64,000 nt of DNA from Phycisphaerae bacterium. Lineage in GTDB: Bacteria; Planctomycetota; Phycisphaerae; Phycisphaerales; SM1A02. Both the position numbers and the translations under genes were made by a program. The stretch is from the NCBI GenBank assembly GCA_002862305.1, contig PKCS01000053.1, positions 1 through 64,000 of the forward strand, in the 5' to 3' direction. Shown in pieces: positions 1-9,497 of this stretch. The notes below the pieces were generated by a model. It saw only the letters and a program-made list of their open reading frames with translations. It was not told the origin of the DNA and did no database searches. Positions within the stretch are counted from its first letter, which is position 1; each line of letters begins with the position of its first letter.

Positions 1-573
1 ACCAATTCATCTCACATCAGAATGACTTCGTGCCGCGAATGTGGTTGAAAGCACTGAAGCTCATCGCTGAAGAAACACCCACCAATACGCGTGGTGGTAC
101 ACCTTGAAATTAATCGAGGAACCCCCCTCATGCCAGCAAATCCCGGTAAATGGGACAAATCCGGTTGAGGTTCGCATGTGATTTCGACATGCAACGATCT
201 ATCGGAACGTTTTCCTGACCGTTATGGACGATATATGAGTGAAATCGTCCACCGTGGCCTTCAATCGTGGTGGACTGATAAGAACCTCAAGTCCACGCGA
301 ACGTCCGTCCGGTCATGCGCGCACCATCGCCAGGTTCGATTCGTGGAACACGACGCGCACCCCGCGACAGCGGTGTGCAGGATTCGGGTTCACCTGATGA
401 CCAGCTCGTGCGCCCTGCGTGCGCCCCGGTGATTGCACGACACGCGGGGCCCGATGCGGGCGGAGGCCGGTCCCGAAGTCCCGGCAACCTGGTTCGAAGC
501 ATCCGAATGCACCATGGGTGACGACGAACCAGGGCATGGTCGGTCCATCGCTTGATTCGGGAACACCACCGAA
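1..573. other. Left-end stretch without a convincing gene
   Basis: The first 300 bases or so are visibly richer in A+T than the rest of the window. Short open frames on both strands (about 12-194 and 234-432) have no plausible ribosome binding site, signal peptide or recognisable domain. GGAACGTTTT at 204-213 is identical to a 10-mer at 62861-62870, upstream of the MerR-like regulator, so this could be a regulatory region of a gene outside the window. An inverted repeat, GATTCGG at 554-560 and CCGAATC at 569-575, overlaps the stop codon of the following leftward gene. It lacks a T tract and is only a weak terminator candidate. Confidence 0.6.
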
Positions 574-3500
574 TCAGCCCGCGCCTCCGCAGTCACCCCA
601 CGATCCCAGCAGCACGGCGAGGTCCGCACCGTTGGTGACCCCGTCCTGGTTGACGTCACCGACGCCTCCGGTGCCCCAGTACCCCAGGACCAGTGCGAGG
701 TCGATGCCGTCGACCAGGCCGTCGGCATTGAGGTCCGCGGGGCAGGCGGGCGGATCGCACGCATCCGGGACCCCGTTCCAGTCGAGGTCAACCGCGGTGC
801 CCGCGGCCAGCTCGCAGGCGTCGGAGACCCCGTCCTGGTCGCAGTCCGGAGCCGATTGGCAGCCGTCGGGAACCCCGTCGGGTCGCCCGCCCGAACCGCC
901 GTCGGCCAGGAAGGCCTCGAGGTCGGCGATGTCGGCGAGGCCGAACTGTTCGAAGGTCCCCCCCGGATGGTTGGTCGGGGCGAACAGCATCTCGGTGATC
1001 ACGGTCCGGGTCGTGTTCCGGATGTTCGGACCCGGCCAGACCGCACCGCCGGAACCGTCGGCGTTGTGGCAGCCCGCGCAGTTGTTGGCGAAGAGCGCTG
1101 CGCCGAGCGCGGCCTCGCCCACCGGTCCCCCGGCACAGTCGAAGGAGACCCCGGAGGTGAGGTCGCAGGAATCCGGGACCTGGTTCCCGTTGCAGTCGGG
1201 AGCGAGGCCCTCGGCGATCTCCAGCGAGTCCTTGAGGCCGTTGCCGTCGCAATCGATCCCCGAAGGGGCGAACGTCACGTCGAGGGTCCCCTGCCCGGTC
1301 TCGCCGTAGTAGCCGCCGAGCCGGATCCAGTAGACCTCCCCGGCGATGACCGGGAAGTTCGCGATCCGGGAATAGTAGGCCTGGCAGCCTGATTCACCGG
1401 AGCCGTCCCCGTTGCAGGCCACGTACTCGAGCTGTGCGCAGGAGTCGCCCCGGTAGAGCGCGAGCGAGGTGTCGTAGGAGCCGGCCTGGCAGGTCGAGAG
1501 GGTCAGGGCGCCGCTCAGCCCGGGGGAGAAGGTGAACCACACGTCGGGGCTCTGCTGCCAGTCGAGGTAGGTACCCTGGCAGAACGAATCGCTGGGATCG
1601 GCGAATTCCGCGGAGGCGGATCGGGTATCGAAGGAGTTCTCGCCGACGACCACCTCGTAGGCGTCCTCGCAGAGGTCCGCCCCGGTCTCCGGCTGGCAGT
1701 TGAAGCAGCCGTCCTGGGGCAGGTCGTTGCCGTCGTCGCAGAACTCACCGGTCTCGAGGATGCCGTTGCCGCAGACCGGTCCGACCACCTCGGGGACGAC
1801 CTGGTGCACGCCACCCTGGTCGGAGACGAGGTAGAGCTCGCCGTCCGAATCCGCCCCGATCGAGACGATCGAGCCCAGCCCCGCGTCCCAGCCGAGGTCG
1901 GCGGTGTGGTCCTCGACCAGCCCGGTGGCGGGATCGTAGGAGTAGACCCGACCGGAGCAGTAGTCCGCGTAGAGGTAGCGCCCGGTGAGCCACGGGTTCG
2001 CGCAGCCCCGGTACAGGTGGCCACCGATGATCGAGCATCCGCCGCCGGCAAGTTCGTGACGGAAGATGGGGAAGACGTACTGCCCGGAGGCGCCGCAGTC
2101 CGCGAGGTCGTACGGAGCCCCCCCCTCGTAGCAGTTCCAGCCGTAGTTGCGCCCCCCCCCGCTGCCGGCGGGCTCGAGGTTGACCTCGTCATCGGCATCG
2201 GCCTGCGGGTCGCTGATCCAGAGGTCCCCGGTGGTGCGGTCGAAGCTGAATCGCCAGGGATTCCGGACCCCCAGCGCCCAGATCTCGTCGCGGGTTCCGG
2301 GATCCCCCACGAAGGGATTGTCGTCGGGGACGAAGTCCGGACCGTCGTCGGGATCGAGCCGGAGGATCTTCCCGAGCAGGCTCTGGGGATCCTGGCTGCG
2401 CCGATTGAGGTCCCCGGCCAGGCCGCCGTCCCCGATGCCGGCGTAGAGCATCCCGTCCGGTCCGAAGGCCAGTCCGCCCCCGTTGTTCGCAGGGCCGTCC
2501 TGGGGAACCTGGACCAGGATCAGCTCGGAACCCAGCGGCACCGAACCGGGCCCACTGGCGGTGAACCGCGAGACCACCGAATCACCAGCGGTGTCGGTGT
2601 AGGAGACGTAGAGGTGGGTGTTCTCGGTGCCGAAGCCCGGGTCGAAGACCATCGAGAAGAGCCCTCGTTGCCCGCCGATCGATACCCGGGAGCTCAGGTC
2701 GAGGAACACACCGCTGGCGCCCGAGTCGTCCTGGTAGCGGATCAGCCCGCCCAGCTCGGTGACGTACACCCGGGAGGCGTCGCCGGGTCGGGTGGCGAAC
2801 CCGGTGGGGTAGCTTGCTCCCGAGGACACGGTCTCCAGCTGCAGGAGTCCGCTCGTGAACGACTCGCACTCGTCGGGGACGGAGTTGTCGTTGCAATCCG
2901 TGCTGTCCCCCTGGGCGAGGTCGTCGTAGTCGGAGATCCCGTTCCCGTTGCAGTCGATGAACCCGATCGTGCCTCCGGGGGTCTGGATCGGCACCGATTC
3001 GACGTCCGGGCCCGGGCCGGGCTTGAAGAGGCCCATGAGCACCGCCCCATCGGCGGGGGAGGCGTCGGTGGTGAAGCTGAAGTTGTAGAGCGTCCCCCAT
3101 CGAAGGGCGTTCGCGTCGGGGTCGGAGGCGTGGGTATCGGTCGACCAGGTGACGCTCGCCGAGCCCACCTGGTGGGCCCAGTCGGTCGAGGCGAAGGGTT
3201 CCGCGCTGTGGTAGTCGACGTCATGGAAGCCGACGTTGTACACCGAGGCCCCCGGGGAGAACGGCACCGTGAAACTCCGCACCGCACGCTCGCTGTTGAG
3301 GTTCTGGGCCGCGTACTCGTAGGTCCAGGTCCCGTTGCTGTTCTCGAAGACCCGGCAACCGACGATGACCATCCCATCCTGCTGGAGCTGGTGGTCGACC
3401 AGTTGCACCGCGTCGTCGTAGTACTTCCAGGCCCGGATCGCGGGGTCCTCGCGGTGGGTCTCGCCCTGGAGGGACATGGTCCAGTTGGCGCCCCCACCGG

Positions 3501-4185
3501 AAATTCCGACCGGTCGCCAGGAGTTGTTGTTGTTCTGGTTCCCCGAGGCGGCATCGTCCTGCGCGATGTACTGGGCCTCGACGATGAACTGACCACCCTG
3601 TTCGAGATCGCTGTGGCGGGCCTGGAGCCGCTTGTAGATCGAGTTGCCGGTGATGTTCAGGTCGGTCGCGGGATAGGGGTAGTAGCCGGTGTGGGGATTG
3701 ACCTCGAATTTCGGCCCCAGACCACTCTGGGAGCCGTTGAGGCCGGCGCTGTAGGGATCCGCGCAGCCCACCCCCAGGTAGTCGGAGCTCCCACCCGAGC
3801 AGCTGGGGCAGCAGAGGTTGTTCTGCAGGGCGAAGAATCCGTGCTTCAGCCAGCTCTGGCCCAACTGGCGGATCACCCCGTCGCGGATCTGGTAGAGATT
3901 CTGGCTGATCACGGGGTGACGGTTGTTGCTCGAGATCCACTCCAGAGGCTGGGTGCCGATGTTGCAGGAGTAGGTCCCGACCGAGAATGCCGCGACGTCG
4001 CCGACGCTGCCGTAGCTGGTGACGTCGTACAGATCGCCGACGATGACGTCGGCGCCCGATGAACTGCTGCAGTCGGAGCCACCGCCGCCGGCCAGCCCGG
4101 GGCTCCCCCCGCTGACCGAAAGCGCGGTCGCGACGAGCGCGCCCGACACCACTGAAAGGACTCCGACCCGAGTGATCGTGATCAT
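574..4185 (-). CDS. Secreted glucose/sorbosone dehydrogenase-like protein with cytochrome c domain and dockerin
   Basis: This is a protein of about 1203 residues with an N-terminal signal peptide (hydrophobic stretch around residues 6-28). Residues ~30-430 are a region I do not recognise. Then come a Ca-binding-like repeat (CNGNGISDYDD), a beta-propeller of the glucose/sorbosone dehydrogenase (GSDH, PQQ-type) family at roughly 470-810, and a myxo-type disulfide repeat (CGNGILETGEFCDDGN). A cytochrome c haem site (CAGCH, near residue 1055) and a C-terminal dockerin pair follow. The inferred role is extracellular oxidation of sugars or alcohols with the electron acceptor on the same chain. The start at 4185 is chosen because GGAGG lies just upstream and a signal peptide follows. 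Frames extend upstream without such features. An inverted repeat spans the stop codon. Confidence 0.85.
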   Translation of the reverse strand: MITITRVGVLSVVSGALVATALSVSGGSPGLAGGGGSDCSSSSGADVIVGDLYDVTSYGSVGDVAAFSVGTYSCNIGTQPLEWISSNNRHPVISQNLYQIRDGVIRQLGQSWLKHGFFALQNNLCCPSCSGGSSDYLGVGCADPYSAGLNGSQSGLGPKFEVNPHTGYYPYPATDLNITGNSIYKRLQARHSDLEQGGQFIVEAQYIAQDDAASGNQNNNNSWRPVGISGGGANWTMSLQGETHREDPAIRAWKYYDDAVQLVDHQLQQDGMVIVGCRVFENSNGTWTYEYAAQNLNSERAVRSFTVPFSPGASVYNVGFHDVDYHSAEPFASTDWAHQVGSASVTWSTDTHASDPDANALRWGTLYNFSFTTDASPADGAVLMGLFKPGPGPDVESVPIQTPGGTIGFIDCNGNGISDYDDLAQGDSTDCNDNSVPDECESFTSGLLQLETVSSGASYPTGFATRPGDASRVYVTELGGLIRYQDDSGASGVFLDLSSRVSIGGQRGLFSMVFDPGFGTENTHLYVSYTDTAGDSVVSRFTASGPGSVPLGSELILVQVPQDGPANNGGGLAFGPDGMLYAGIGDGGLAGDLNRRSQDPQSLLGKILRLDPDDGPDFVPDDNPFVGDPGTRDEIWALGVRNPWRFSFDRTTGDLWISDPQADADDEVNLEPAGSGGGRNYGWNCYEGGAPYDLADCGASGQYVFPIFRHELAGGGCSIIGGHLYRGCANPWLTGRYLYADYCSGRVYSYDPATGLVEDHTADLGWDAGLGSIVSIGADSDGELYLVSDQGGVHQVVPEVVGPVCGNGILETGEFCDDGNDLPQDGCFNCQPETGADLCEDAYEVVVGENSFDTRSASAEFADPSDSFCQGTYLDWQQSPDVWFTFSPGLSGALTLSTCQAGSYDTSLALYRGDSCAQLEYVACNGDGSGESGCQAYYSRIANFPVIAGEVYWIRLGGYYGETGQGTLDVTFAPSGIDCDGNGLKDSLEIAEGLAPDCNGNQVPDSCDLTSGVSFDCAGGPVGEAALGAALFANNCAGCHNADGSGGAVWPGPNIRNTTRTVITEMLFAPTNHPGGTFEQFGLADIADLEAFLADGGSGGRPDGVPDGCQSAPDCDQDGVSDACELAAGTAVDLDWNGVPDACDPPACPADLNADGLVDGIDLALVLGYWGTGGVGDVNQDGVTNGADLAVLLGSWGDCGGAG

Positions 4186-4393
4186 GGGATACCTCCACCG
4201 GATGCGCCGCGCGATGACGACGCGATGCCTGCCAGATTGCGACACCACCGAACCTAGTCGGAACCAGCGAATAATCCAGCAAAAAACGTCCAGCGAACGG
4301 CACCTTGTCGGTCAGCCACCCCGTACGACAGCAGCCGGCCGCGGTTGGCTGGCCGACTGCCGTGATGCTGGACGGAGGTCGAGGACGCGGGGA

Positions 4394-4642
4394 TCAGTCC
4401 TCGCCTTCCTGCTCCCGCTTCGCTTCCTTGTCCTGTTCGCTGCCGATCAGGGCGCCGGAGCCGGCACCGACGGCACCGCCGATGCCTGCGCCAACCGGCC
4501 CACCGATGAGGGCGCCTGCAGTCACGCCGGCTCCGGCACCGATGAGGGCATCCGACTCGGTATGGGTCTTGCAGCCCACGGTCAGCAGCAGGGTGGCCAG
4601 GCCGAGGGTGCAGGGAATGAGGCATCGTCTGGAAACAGTCAT
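4394..4642 (-). CDS. Small glycine-zipper lipoprotein
   Basis: The product is 82 residues with a lipoprotein signal peptide whose lipobox ends at Cys24 (TVGC). A glycine-zipper segment follows (residues ~32-66: repeated GAG, GGPVG, GGAVGAG), then a short charged tail. Such proteins sit in the outer membrane and, in proteobacteria, resemble OsmB/SlyB-type stress lipoproteins. The function here is not known. AAGGAG lies about 8 bases before the ATG, which fixes the start. It is transcribed divergently from the gene at 4992. Confidence 0.8.
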   Translation of the reverse strand: MTVSRRCLIPCTLGLATLLLTVGCKTHTESDALIGAGAGVTAGALIGGPVGAGIGGAVGAGSGALIGSEQDKEAKREQEGED

Positions 4643-4991
4643 GTCATCGACTCCTTGGGTTTGTTTGACGGCCGTACCCTACCGCCTCACAGGTCCTCAC
4701 GGGCCCAGGTTCCGGTAAAAAAGGCCCAGAACGGCCAATTGAACTTCGGGTGAATTGTGGCCGATTCCCCGGAATCTGTTTCATAAGCCCGAATCTTGGA
4801 CTAGTTTAGAGTTCATGAGAGATGACTTCGTCCTCGGGGAGCGCGCGTGCGCCATCCCCCGAGGCGAGTCTTGCAGCACCAGCTGCCGAGAACAGGCCAC
4901 GCCATCCCACCGGTGCAGTCTGTGAATTAGTTCGCAAAGTCAACGAATTCGCCGTTCCTGAACACGGCTCACAAGAGATGGAGATTGCACC
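4643..4991. other. Divergent intergenic region
   Basis: These 349 bases separate the leftward lipoprotein gene and the rightward dockerin gene and must hold both promoters. On the minus strand a TAGGGT hexamer lies about 35 bases before the lipoprotein ATG and could be its -10 element. On the plus strand GGAG precedes the ATG at 4992. I see no small RNA, terminator or conserved frame. Confidence 0.5.
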
Positions 4992-6071
4992 ATGATCACT
5001 CGAACCCTTGCCTTGACCTCGGTTGTGCTCGCCGGCGGTGTCTGCGCCACGGTGCAGGCCCAGTGCGAGGATGAATACGTGGCCGGAACCGCCCTGGTCG
5101 TGCTCACCGACCAGTTCGCCCCCCCTGCGGGTGCGGCGGTGCTCGGCGCCAACCTTCCGTTCCCGCTCAACCCGTTCCCCCCATGCGTGAACGGCGGCCC
5201 CGCCATCCTGTTCGATGCCAGCACCTTCGGCCAGGGCCAGCCCGACCTCACCAACCAGACCATGGACGTGAGCAAGACCTTCAACACCGACACCGGGCGG
5301 TGGGAGATCAGCATCGTCGCCCGGACGGTGGATGGCGCCCCGTTCCTCCAGGGCGCGAACCTCACCATTCCCCTGTTCACCGGCGGGACCGTCCAGGCGG
5401 ACGAGAATCCCGGTGCCCGTTTCGTCATCGACTTCGGCAACGGCTACGAGCAGCCCACCTTCCCGGTCGACGGGGCCAGCGGCGTCGGCGAAATCGCCGG
5501 GGTCATCCCCCAGGATGAGGTCATCGTCGACTACTACTACCGCGGGAACGGCATCGACAACGGCAAGAACGGTGAAGTCGGCAACGCGCCGGTGGTCATC
5601 CGCGAGGATGGCTCCATGACCTTCGCGTGGGGCTTCCAGATCGCCGACGCGCAGGTCTTCAACGAGTGCGGAGTCACCGTGAAGTTCTTCCCCACCGTGG
5701 CCCCCGTGATCTGCACCTGCACCACCGACCTCGATGGCAACTGCGAGGTCAACGGTGCGGACCTGGCGATCCTCCTCGGCCAGTGGGCCACCGCCGGCGA
5801 TGCGGACGTGGACGGAAGCGGCAGCGTCGACGGCGCGGACCTCGCGCTCCTGCTCGGCGAGTGGAACACCTGCGGCGAATCCTACCTGGTCGCCGACGAC
5901 GAGCTGGGCACCCTTCCCCCTCAGGGCGCCTGCTGCTACCTGGATGCCGGCGTGACGGAGAAGTGCGTGCAGTCGTCCAAGAGCTATTGCGAAAGCCTTC
6001 CGAATCACCATTGGGAAGAAGGCGCGAGGTGCTACGTGTATCCATTCTCCTGCCCGTCGCTTGGTGACTGA
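4992..6071 (+). CDS. Secreted dockerin protein with Cys-rich tail, function unknown
   Basis: The product is 359 residues. A signal peptide ends near residue 24 (TVQAQC). Residues ~25-240 are an unrecognised region that is probably all beta. A dockerin pair follows at about 245-292 (DLDGNCEVNGADLAILLGQW, then DVDGSGSVDGADLALLLGEW). Unlike the other dockerin proteins here, about 65 residues follow it, with seven cysteines (GACCYLDAG... KCVQ... YCESL...). They recall short Cys-rich modules seen in planctomycete secreted proteins, which is from memory. The start has GGAG about 8 bases upstream. A hairpin terminator follows the stop codon. Confidence 0.8.
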   Translation: MITRTLALTSVVLAGGVCATVQAQCEDEYVAGTALVVLTDQFAPPAGAAVLGANLPFPLNPFPPCVNGGPAILFDASTFGQGQPDLTNQTMDVSKTFNTDTGRWEISIVARTVDGAPFLQGANLTIPLFTGGTVQADENPGARFVIDFGNGYEQPTFPVDGASGVGEIAGVIPQDEVIVDYYYRGNGIDNGKNGEVGNAPVVIREDGSMTFAWGFQIADAQVFNECGVTVKFFPTVAPVICTCTTDLDGNCEVNGADLAILLGQWATAGDADVDGSGSVDGADLALLLGEWNTCGESYLVADDELGTLPPQGACCYLDAGVTEKCVQSSKSYCESLPNHHWEEGARCYVYPFSCPSLGD

Positions 6072-6095
6072 CGGACCAGTCAATACGATCTGCAG

Positions 6096-6124
6096 CGCCC
6101 CTCGGTCCCACCGGGGGGCGTTTC
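6096..6124 (+). terminator. Intrinsic terminator after the dockerin gene
   Basis: CGCCCCTCGGT and ACCGGGGGGCG form an 11-bp stem with one G-T pair and a CCC loop, followed by TTT. It lies between two convergent genes, with the stop codon of the leftward gene at its edge, and could act in both directions. Confidence 0.6.
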
Positions 6125-7397
6125 ACGTCTGGCAGGGGCCACCGGCCGCCAGTCGGTCGGCGATCGCGAGTCCCGACGCGACCGCCTCCTCGATCGAGGG
6201 GGTCCCGTAGAAATCGCCGGCACAGAAGACCGAGTCCGGACGGGGCGTCGGTTCGTGCCGGTCCCCGGTGGCGGGCAGGGCGTGGGGAACGTCGGTGGTC
6301 AGCAGGTGGCGCCAGGCGTCGGCGGGCACGCCAAGCAGTCCGGCGGCCTCGTCGCGGATCGCGTCGAGGTCGTGGGGGATCCCGCCCGGGGACGTCCCGG
6401 ACGGCGCGTCACCGGGCCCTCGGCGCAGGCTGACCAGCACGCTGTGTTCCCGGGTCCGGGTGATCCCGGGAGCCACCATGCTCGGGCAGCAGGCGAGGTT
6501 GACCAGCCCCGTCCCGGTCCCGTTGAGGTGGATGATCGGTTCGATCGGCAGCGCCCCCCGGGTGGCGAAGTGGACGGCAGTGGTGCCGAACCAGCGATCC
6601 GATGGATCCTCGTCGAGTCCAAGCAGCGTCCGGGCCGCGGGTCGAGGCACCGCCAGCACGATCGAGCGGGCGGAGAGGGTTTCCCCGTCGGCAAGGTGGA
6701 CCAGGCGGTCCTCGACCCGGTTCACCGGTGTCCCAAGGCGAAGCCGGCCCGCGAGGGGGCGCGCCAGCTCGTCGGCCAGCGATTGCATGCCGCCCCGGGG
6801 CAGTTCGGCCCGCCCGTGGGCGAACCGGTGGAACGCAGCGAGAAAGCGGGCCGCCGGGGCCCCCAACTCGAGGTCCAGCAGGACGCCGCCGAAGAAGGGC
6901 CGGAGAAAGGCCTCCCGGAACCGGGTTGAGAATCCGAGCTCGTCGAGCAGCTCCGCGGTCGACCGGTGTTCGTAGGCCGGGTCCGGACGCACGGCAAGAC
7001 GGCGACACCGCGCGACGGCACGGAGGTCCCGGAGCCCGGCCAACCCGCGAAGGATCGGCTCGAGGGAGGCGATCGGGGCCCGGCGAGGGTCGACCACCCG
7101 GATCCGACCGTGGCCTTCGACCACCACCGCCCCGGACGTGAACGAGTGCCTCGGGAGGACCGAGCGCGGTACCAGCGACTCGAGCTGGTGGTAGTTGGAC
7201 ATCGAGACCTGGAATCCCAGCTCGCAGCCGATGCCCTCGACCCGGACGCTGCCGAGTCGGCCACCCACTCGATCACTTGATTCGAGGACCACGACCCGGA
7301 CCCCGCGGTCCTGGAGTCGCCGTGCACAGGCCAGGCCGGCCACGCCGGCACCCACCACCACCACGGCCGGGTCGTTCGATGTGTCGGCAGGCTGCAT
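6123..7397 (-). CDS. FAD-dependent amine oxidase / protoporphyrinogen-oxidase-like protein
   Basis: The product is 424 residues and belongs to the NAD(P)/FAD-binding amine-oxidase superfamily. The N-terminus carries the dinucleotide-binding fold VVVVGAGVAGLACARRL (residues ~11-27), followed by the ESSDRVGGRLGSV motif typical of the family. The C-terminus has CAGDFYGTPSIEEAVASGLA, the usual FAD-contact segment. The substrate is unknown. Close relatives are annotated as protoporphyrinogen oxidase-like or phytoene desaturase-like. The start at 7397 puts the FAD motif at the expected distance. No ribosome binding site precedes it, but TACCAT (7404-7409) lies 6 bases upstream, so the mRNA may be leaderless. 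It follows the ABC-F gene with a 74-base gap. Confidence 0.85.
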   Translation of the reverse strand: MQPADTSNDPAVVVVGAGVAGLACARRLQDRGVRVVVLESSDRVGGRLGSVRVEGIGCELGFQVSMSNYHQLESLVPRSVLPRHSFTSGAVVVEGHGRIRVVDPRRAPIASLEPILRGLAGLRDLRAVARCRRLAVRPDPAYEHRSTAELLDELGFSTRFREAFLRPFFGGVLLDLELGAPAARFLAAFHRFAHGRAELPRGGMQSLADELARPLAGRLRLGTPVNRVEDRLVHLADGETLSARSIVLAVPRPAARTLLGLDEDPSDRWFGTTAVHFATRGALPIEPIIHLNGTGTGLVNLACCPSMVAPGITRTREHSVLVSLRRGPGDAPSGTSPGGIPHDLDAIRDEAAGLLGVPADAWRHLLTTDVPHALPATGDRHEPTPRPDSVFCAGDFYGTPSIEEAVASGLAIADRLAAGGPCQT

Positions 7398-7471
7398 CCG
7401 CGCATGGTAGTGCCGTCTCCCCCGCGAGGCACGTCGCAGCGTGGTGCATCCGGCAGGCAGGAACCCGGGGG

Positions 7472-9301
7472 CTAGGCGCTCCCCCCGCCAGCCTGCCCCT
7501 CGAGCTCCTCCCAACGGGCGTAGAGCGAGCCCACCCGCTGCTCCGCCTCGTGCAGTTGCTGGAACAGCTCGGTCGAGCGGACGTGGTCGGACAGGACCAA
7601 CGGATCCCGGGTGGCCTGTCGCAGGCGTTCCACCTCCGCTTCGGCCTCCGTGATCCGAGCCTCCATCGAATCCAGCTCCCGTTGCTGCAGGTAGCCGAGC
7701 TTGCGGGGCTTCGTGCGGGCGTCGCGTGCGCGCCGCTCCGGGGGCGGGGGTGCCGTGGCGGCGGACGTCGAGGCCCGCCGGACCCGCTCGAGGTGTTCCA
7801 GCCACTGGGGCATGTCGGCGACCTGCCGGAAGCCACCGGCGTCGTCGAGCCCGATCAGCTCGGTGGCCACTCGCTCGAGCATGAACCGGTCATGGGAGAC
7901 CAGCACCAGCGCCCCGGGGAACTCGAGCAGGGCCTCCTCGAGGACCTCAAGGGAGGGGATGTCGAGGTCGTTGGTGGGTTCGTCCAGCAGGAGCACGTCC
8001 GCCGGCTGCAGCATGAGGGTGGCGATGAGCAGTCGGGCCTGCTCGCCCCCCGACAGCAGGGAGACCCGGGTCGCGAGCTGCTCGGGCTCGAAGAGGAATC
8101 GCCTGGCCCAGCCGGTGACGTGGACCATCTTGCCCCGATAGTCGACGGTGTCACCCACCGGGCAGAGGGCCTCCTGGAGGGTCTGTCCGGGGTCGAGCGA
8201 GCCGCGATGCTGGCTGAAGACCACCGTACGCAGGTCAGCGGCGCGCTTGATCGTCCCGGAGTCCGGGGCCAGGTCCCCGGAGATCAGCCGAAGCAGGGTG
8301 GTCTTGCCGGCCCCGTTGGCCCCGAGCAGTCCCAGTCGCTGTCCGGGGGAGAGCACCAGGTCGAGCCCTTCGAAGAGCCGACGCCCTCCCATCGACTTGC
8401 AGACCGAATGGAGCGCGACGAGGCGGCGGGTCTTCCGTTCGGTGGCCTGGAAGTCGATGTCCGTGGTACGGCGGGGTTGCTCGGTCCGGTCCCGCGAGGC
8501 ACGCAGTTCCGCCCGGCGGCCCCGGGCCTGTTCAACCTGGGTCTTGTTGCGGGTCTGTCGCCCCTGGATTCCCTGTTGCAACCACGCGGTGTCCCGCCGG
8601 ACCTTGTTTGCCAGTGCGGACTGCGCCTGGGCCTGGCTCTCGAGGAACTGGTCGCGTCGCCGGAGGAAATCCGAGTAGTTGCCCCGGACGAGGAAGGTGC
8701 CACCGGGGTACGCCGAGGAGAGTTCCATGATCCGCTGGGTGGTTCGCTCGAGGAAGACCCGGTCGTGGGTGATGAAGACCATGGCGGCCCGGGAGCGACG
8801 AACGTGCTGCTCCAGCCAGAGCACTCCCTCGAGGTCGAGGTGGTTGGTGGGCTCGTCGAGGAAGACGACCTCCGGATCCAGCGCGATCGCGCGGGCGAGA
8901 GCGAGTCGTTTACGCCATCCCCCGGAGAGGGTGTCGGCGGGAGCGTCGGGGTCCTCGAATCCGAGCTTCGAGAGCGCGGTGCGGGCCGCGGTCAGGTCGA
9001 CGACGGGTTCCTCCACGCTCCCGGCCGTGCCCTCGGTGACCGCCGCAAGCACGCTCGCCCCCTCGGGGAAGCGATCCGCCTGGGCGATGTAGCAGGTGCG
9101 CAGGCCCCGACGAGTGATCAGTTCCCCCCCATCCGGCGCCTCGAGCCCGGCAAGGATCCGGAGCAGCGTCGACTTCCCGGCCCCGTTGGGTCCGATCAGA
9201 CCGAGACGGTCCCCTTCCTCGATGTGGACGCCGACCCCCTCGAACAGCAGGTTCGAGGGATAGGACTTCACGAGCTCTCGGGCGGTGAGCAGGGTCGACA
9301 T
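7472..9301 (-). CDS. ABC-F family ATPase, Uup-like
   Basis: The product is 609 residues with no membrane segments. It has two ABC ATPase cassettes in tandem: Walker A GPNGAGKS with signature LSGGWRKR in the first, and GANGAGKT with LSGGEQAR in the second. A charged ABC-F linker joins them (residues ~240-310), and a C-terminal coiled coil of about 70 residues follows (QQRELDSMEARITEAEAEVE). That domain order and tail match Uup. Members act on ribosomes or, for Uup, bind DNA and influence transposon excision. Which applies here cannot be told from sequence. The start at 9301 gives the standard N-terminus just before the first cassette. TACACT lies 9 bases upstream and no ribosome binding site is visible. 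It is divergent from the efflux operon. Confidence 0.9.
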   Translation of the reverse strand: MSTLLTARELVKSYPSNLLFEGVGVHIEEGDRLGLIGPNGAGKSTLLRILAGLEAPDGGELITRRGLRTCYIAQADRFPEGASVLAAVTEGTAGSVEEPVVDLTAARTALSKLGFEDPDAPADTLSGGWRKRLALARAIALDPEVVFLDEPTNHLDLEGVLWLEQHVRRSRAAMVFITHDRVFLERTTQRIMELSSAYPGGTFLVRGNYSDFLRRRDQFLESQAQAQSALANKVRRDTAWLQQGIQGRQTRNKTQVEQARGRRAELRASRDRTEQPRRTTDIDFQATERKTRRLVALHSVCKSMGGRRLFEGLDLVLSPGQRLGLLGANGAGKTTLLRLISGDLAPDSGTIKRAADLRTVVFSQHRGSLDPGQTLQEALCPVGDTVDYRGKMVHVTGWARRFLFEPEQLATRVSLLSGGEQARLLIATLMLQPADVLLLDEPTNDLDIPSLEVLEEALLEFPGALVLVSHDRFMLERVATELIGLDDAGGFRQVADMPQWLEHLERVRRASTSAATAPPPPERRARDARTKPRKLGYLQQRELDSMEARITEAEAEVERLRQATRDPLVLSDHVRSTELFQQLHEAEQRVGSLYARWEELEGQAGGGSA

Positions 9302-9497
9302 GATCGTGGGAGTGTAGGGCCCGTGGTCGATGAACGGGATCGGTCCGGCCGCGGTTATCAGCCCCCGAAGCGGGGCGGATGCCCACCAGCCTCGAGATCG
9401 CAGGGGGCAGCTGGCACCGATGCCGGATAGACTGGACGATCGCGATCCGGTCAGGGGACGACCATTCAAGAGGAAGCCACCGGGGCGCCGCCGGGCC

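Noticed and set aside
12-432. Short frames at the left edge
   Set aside because: They have no ribosome binding site, domain or coding-like composition.
1804-4062. Long rightward open frame opposite the GSDH-like gene
   Set aside because: It is an antisense shadow of a G+C-rich gene with biased third positions. The protein is Val/Gly/Arg-rich, with no domain or start signal. The same holds for frames opposite 33431-35575, 39622-41070, 50892-53504 and 59381-61744.
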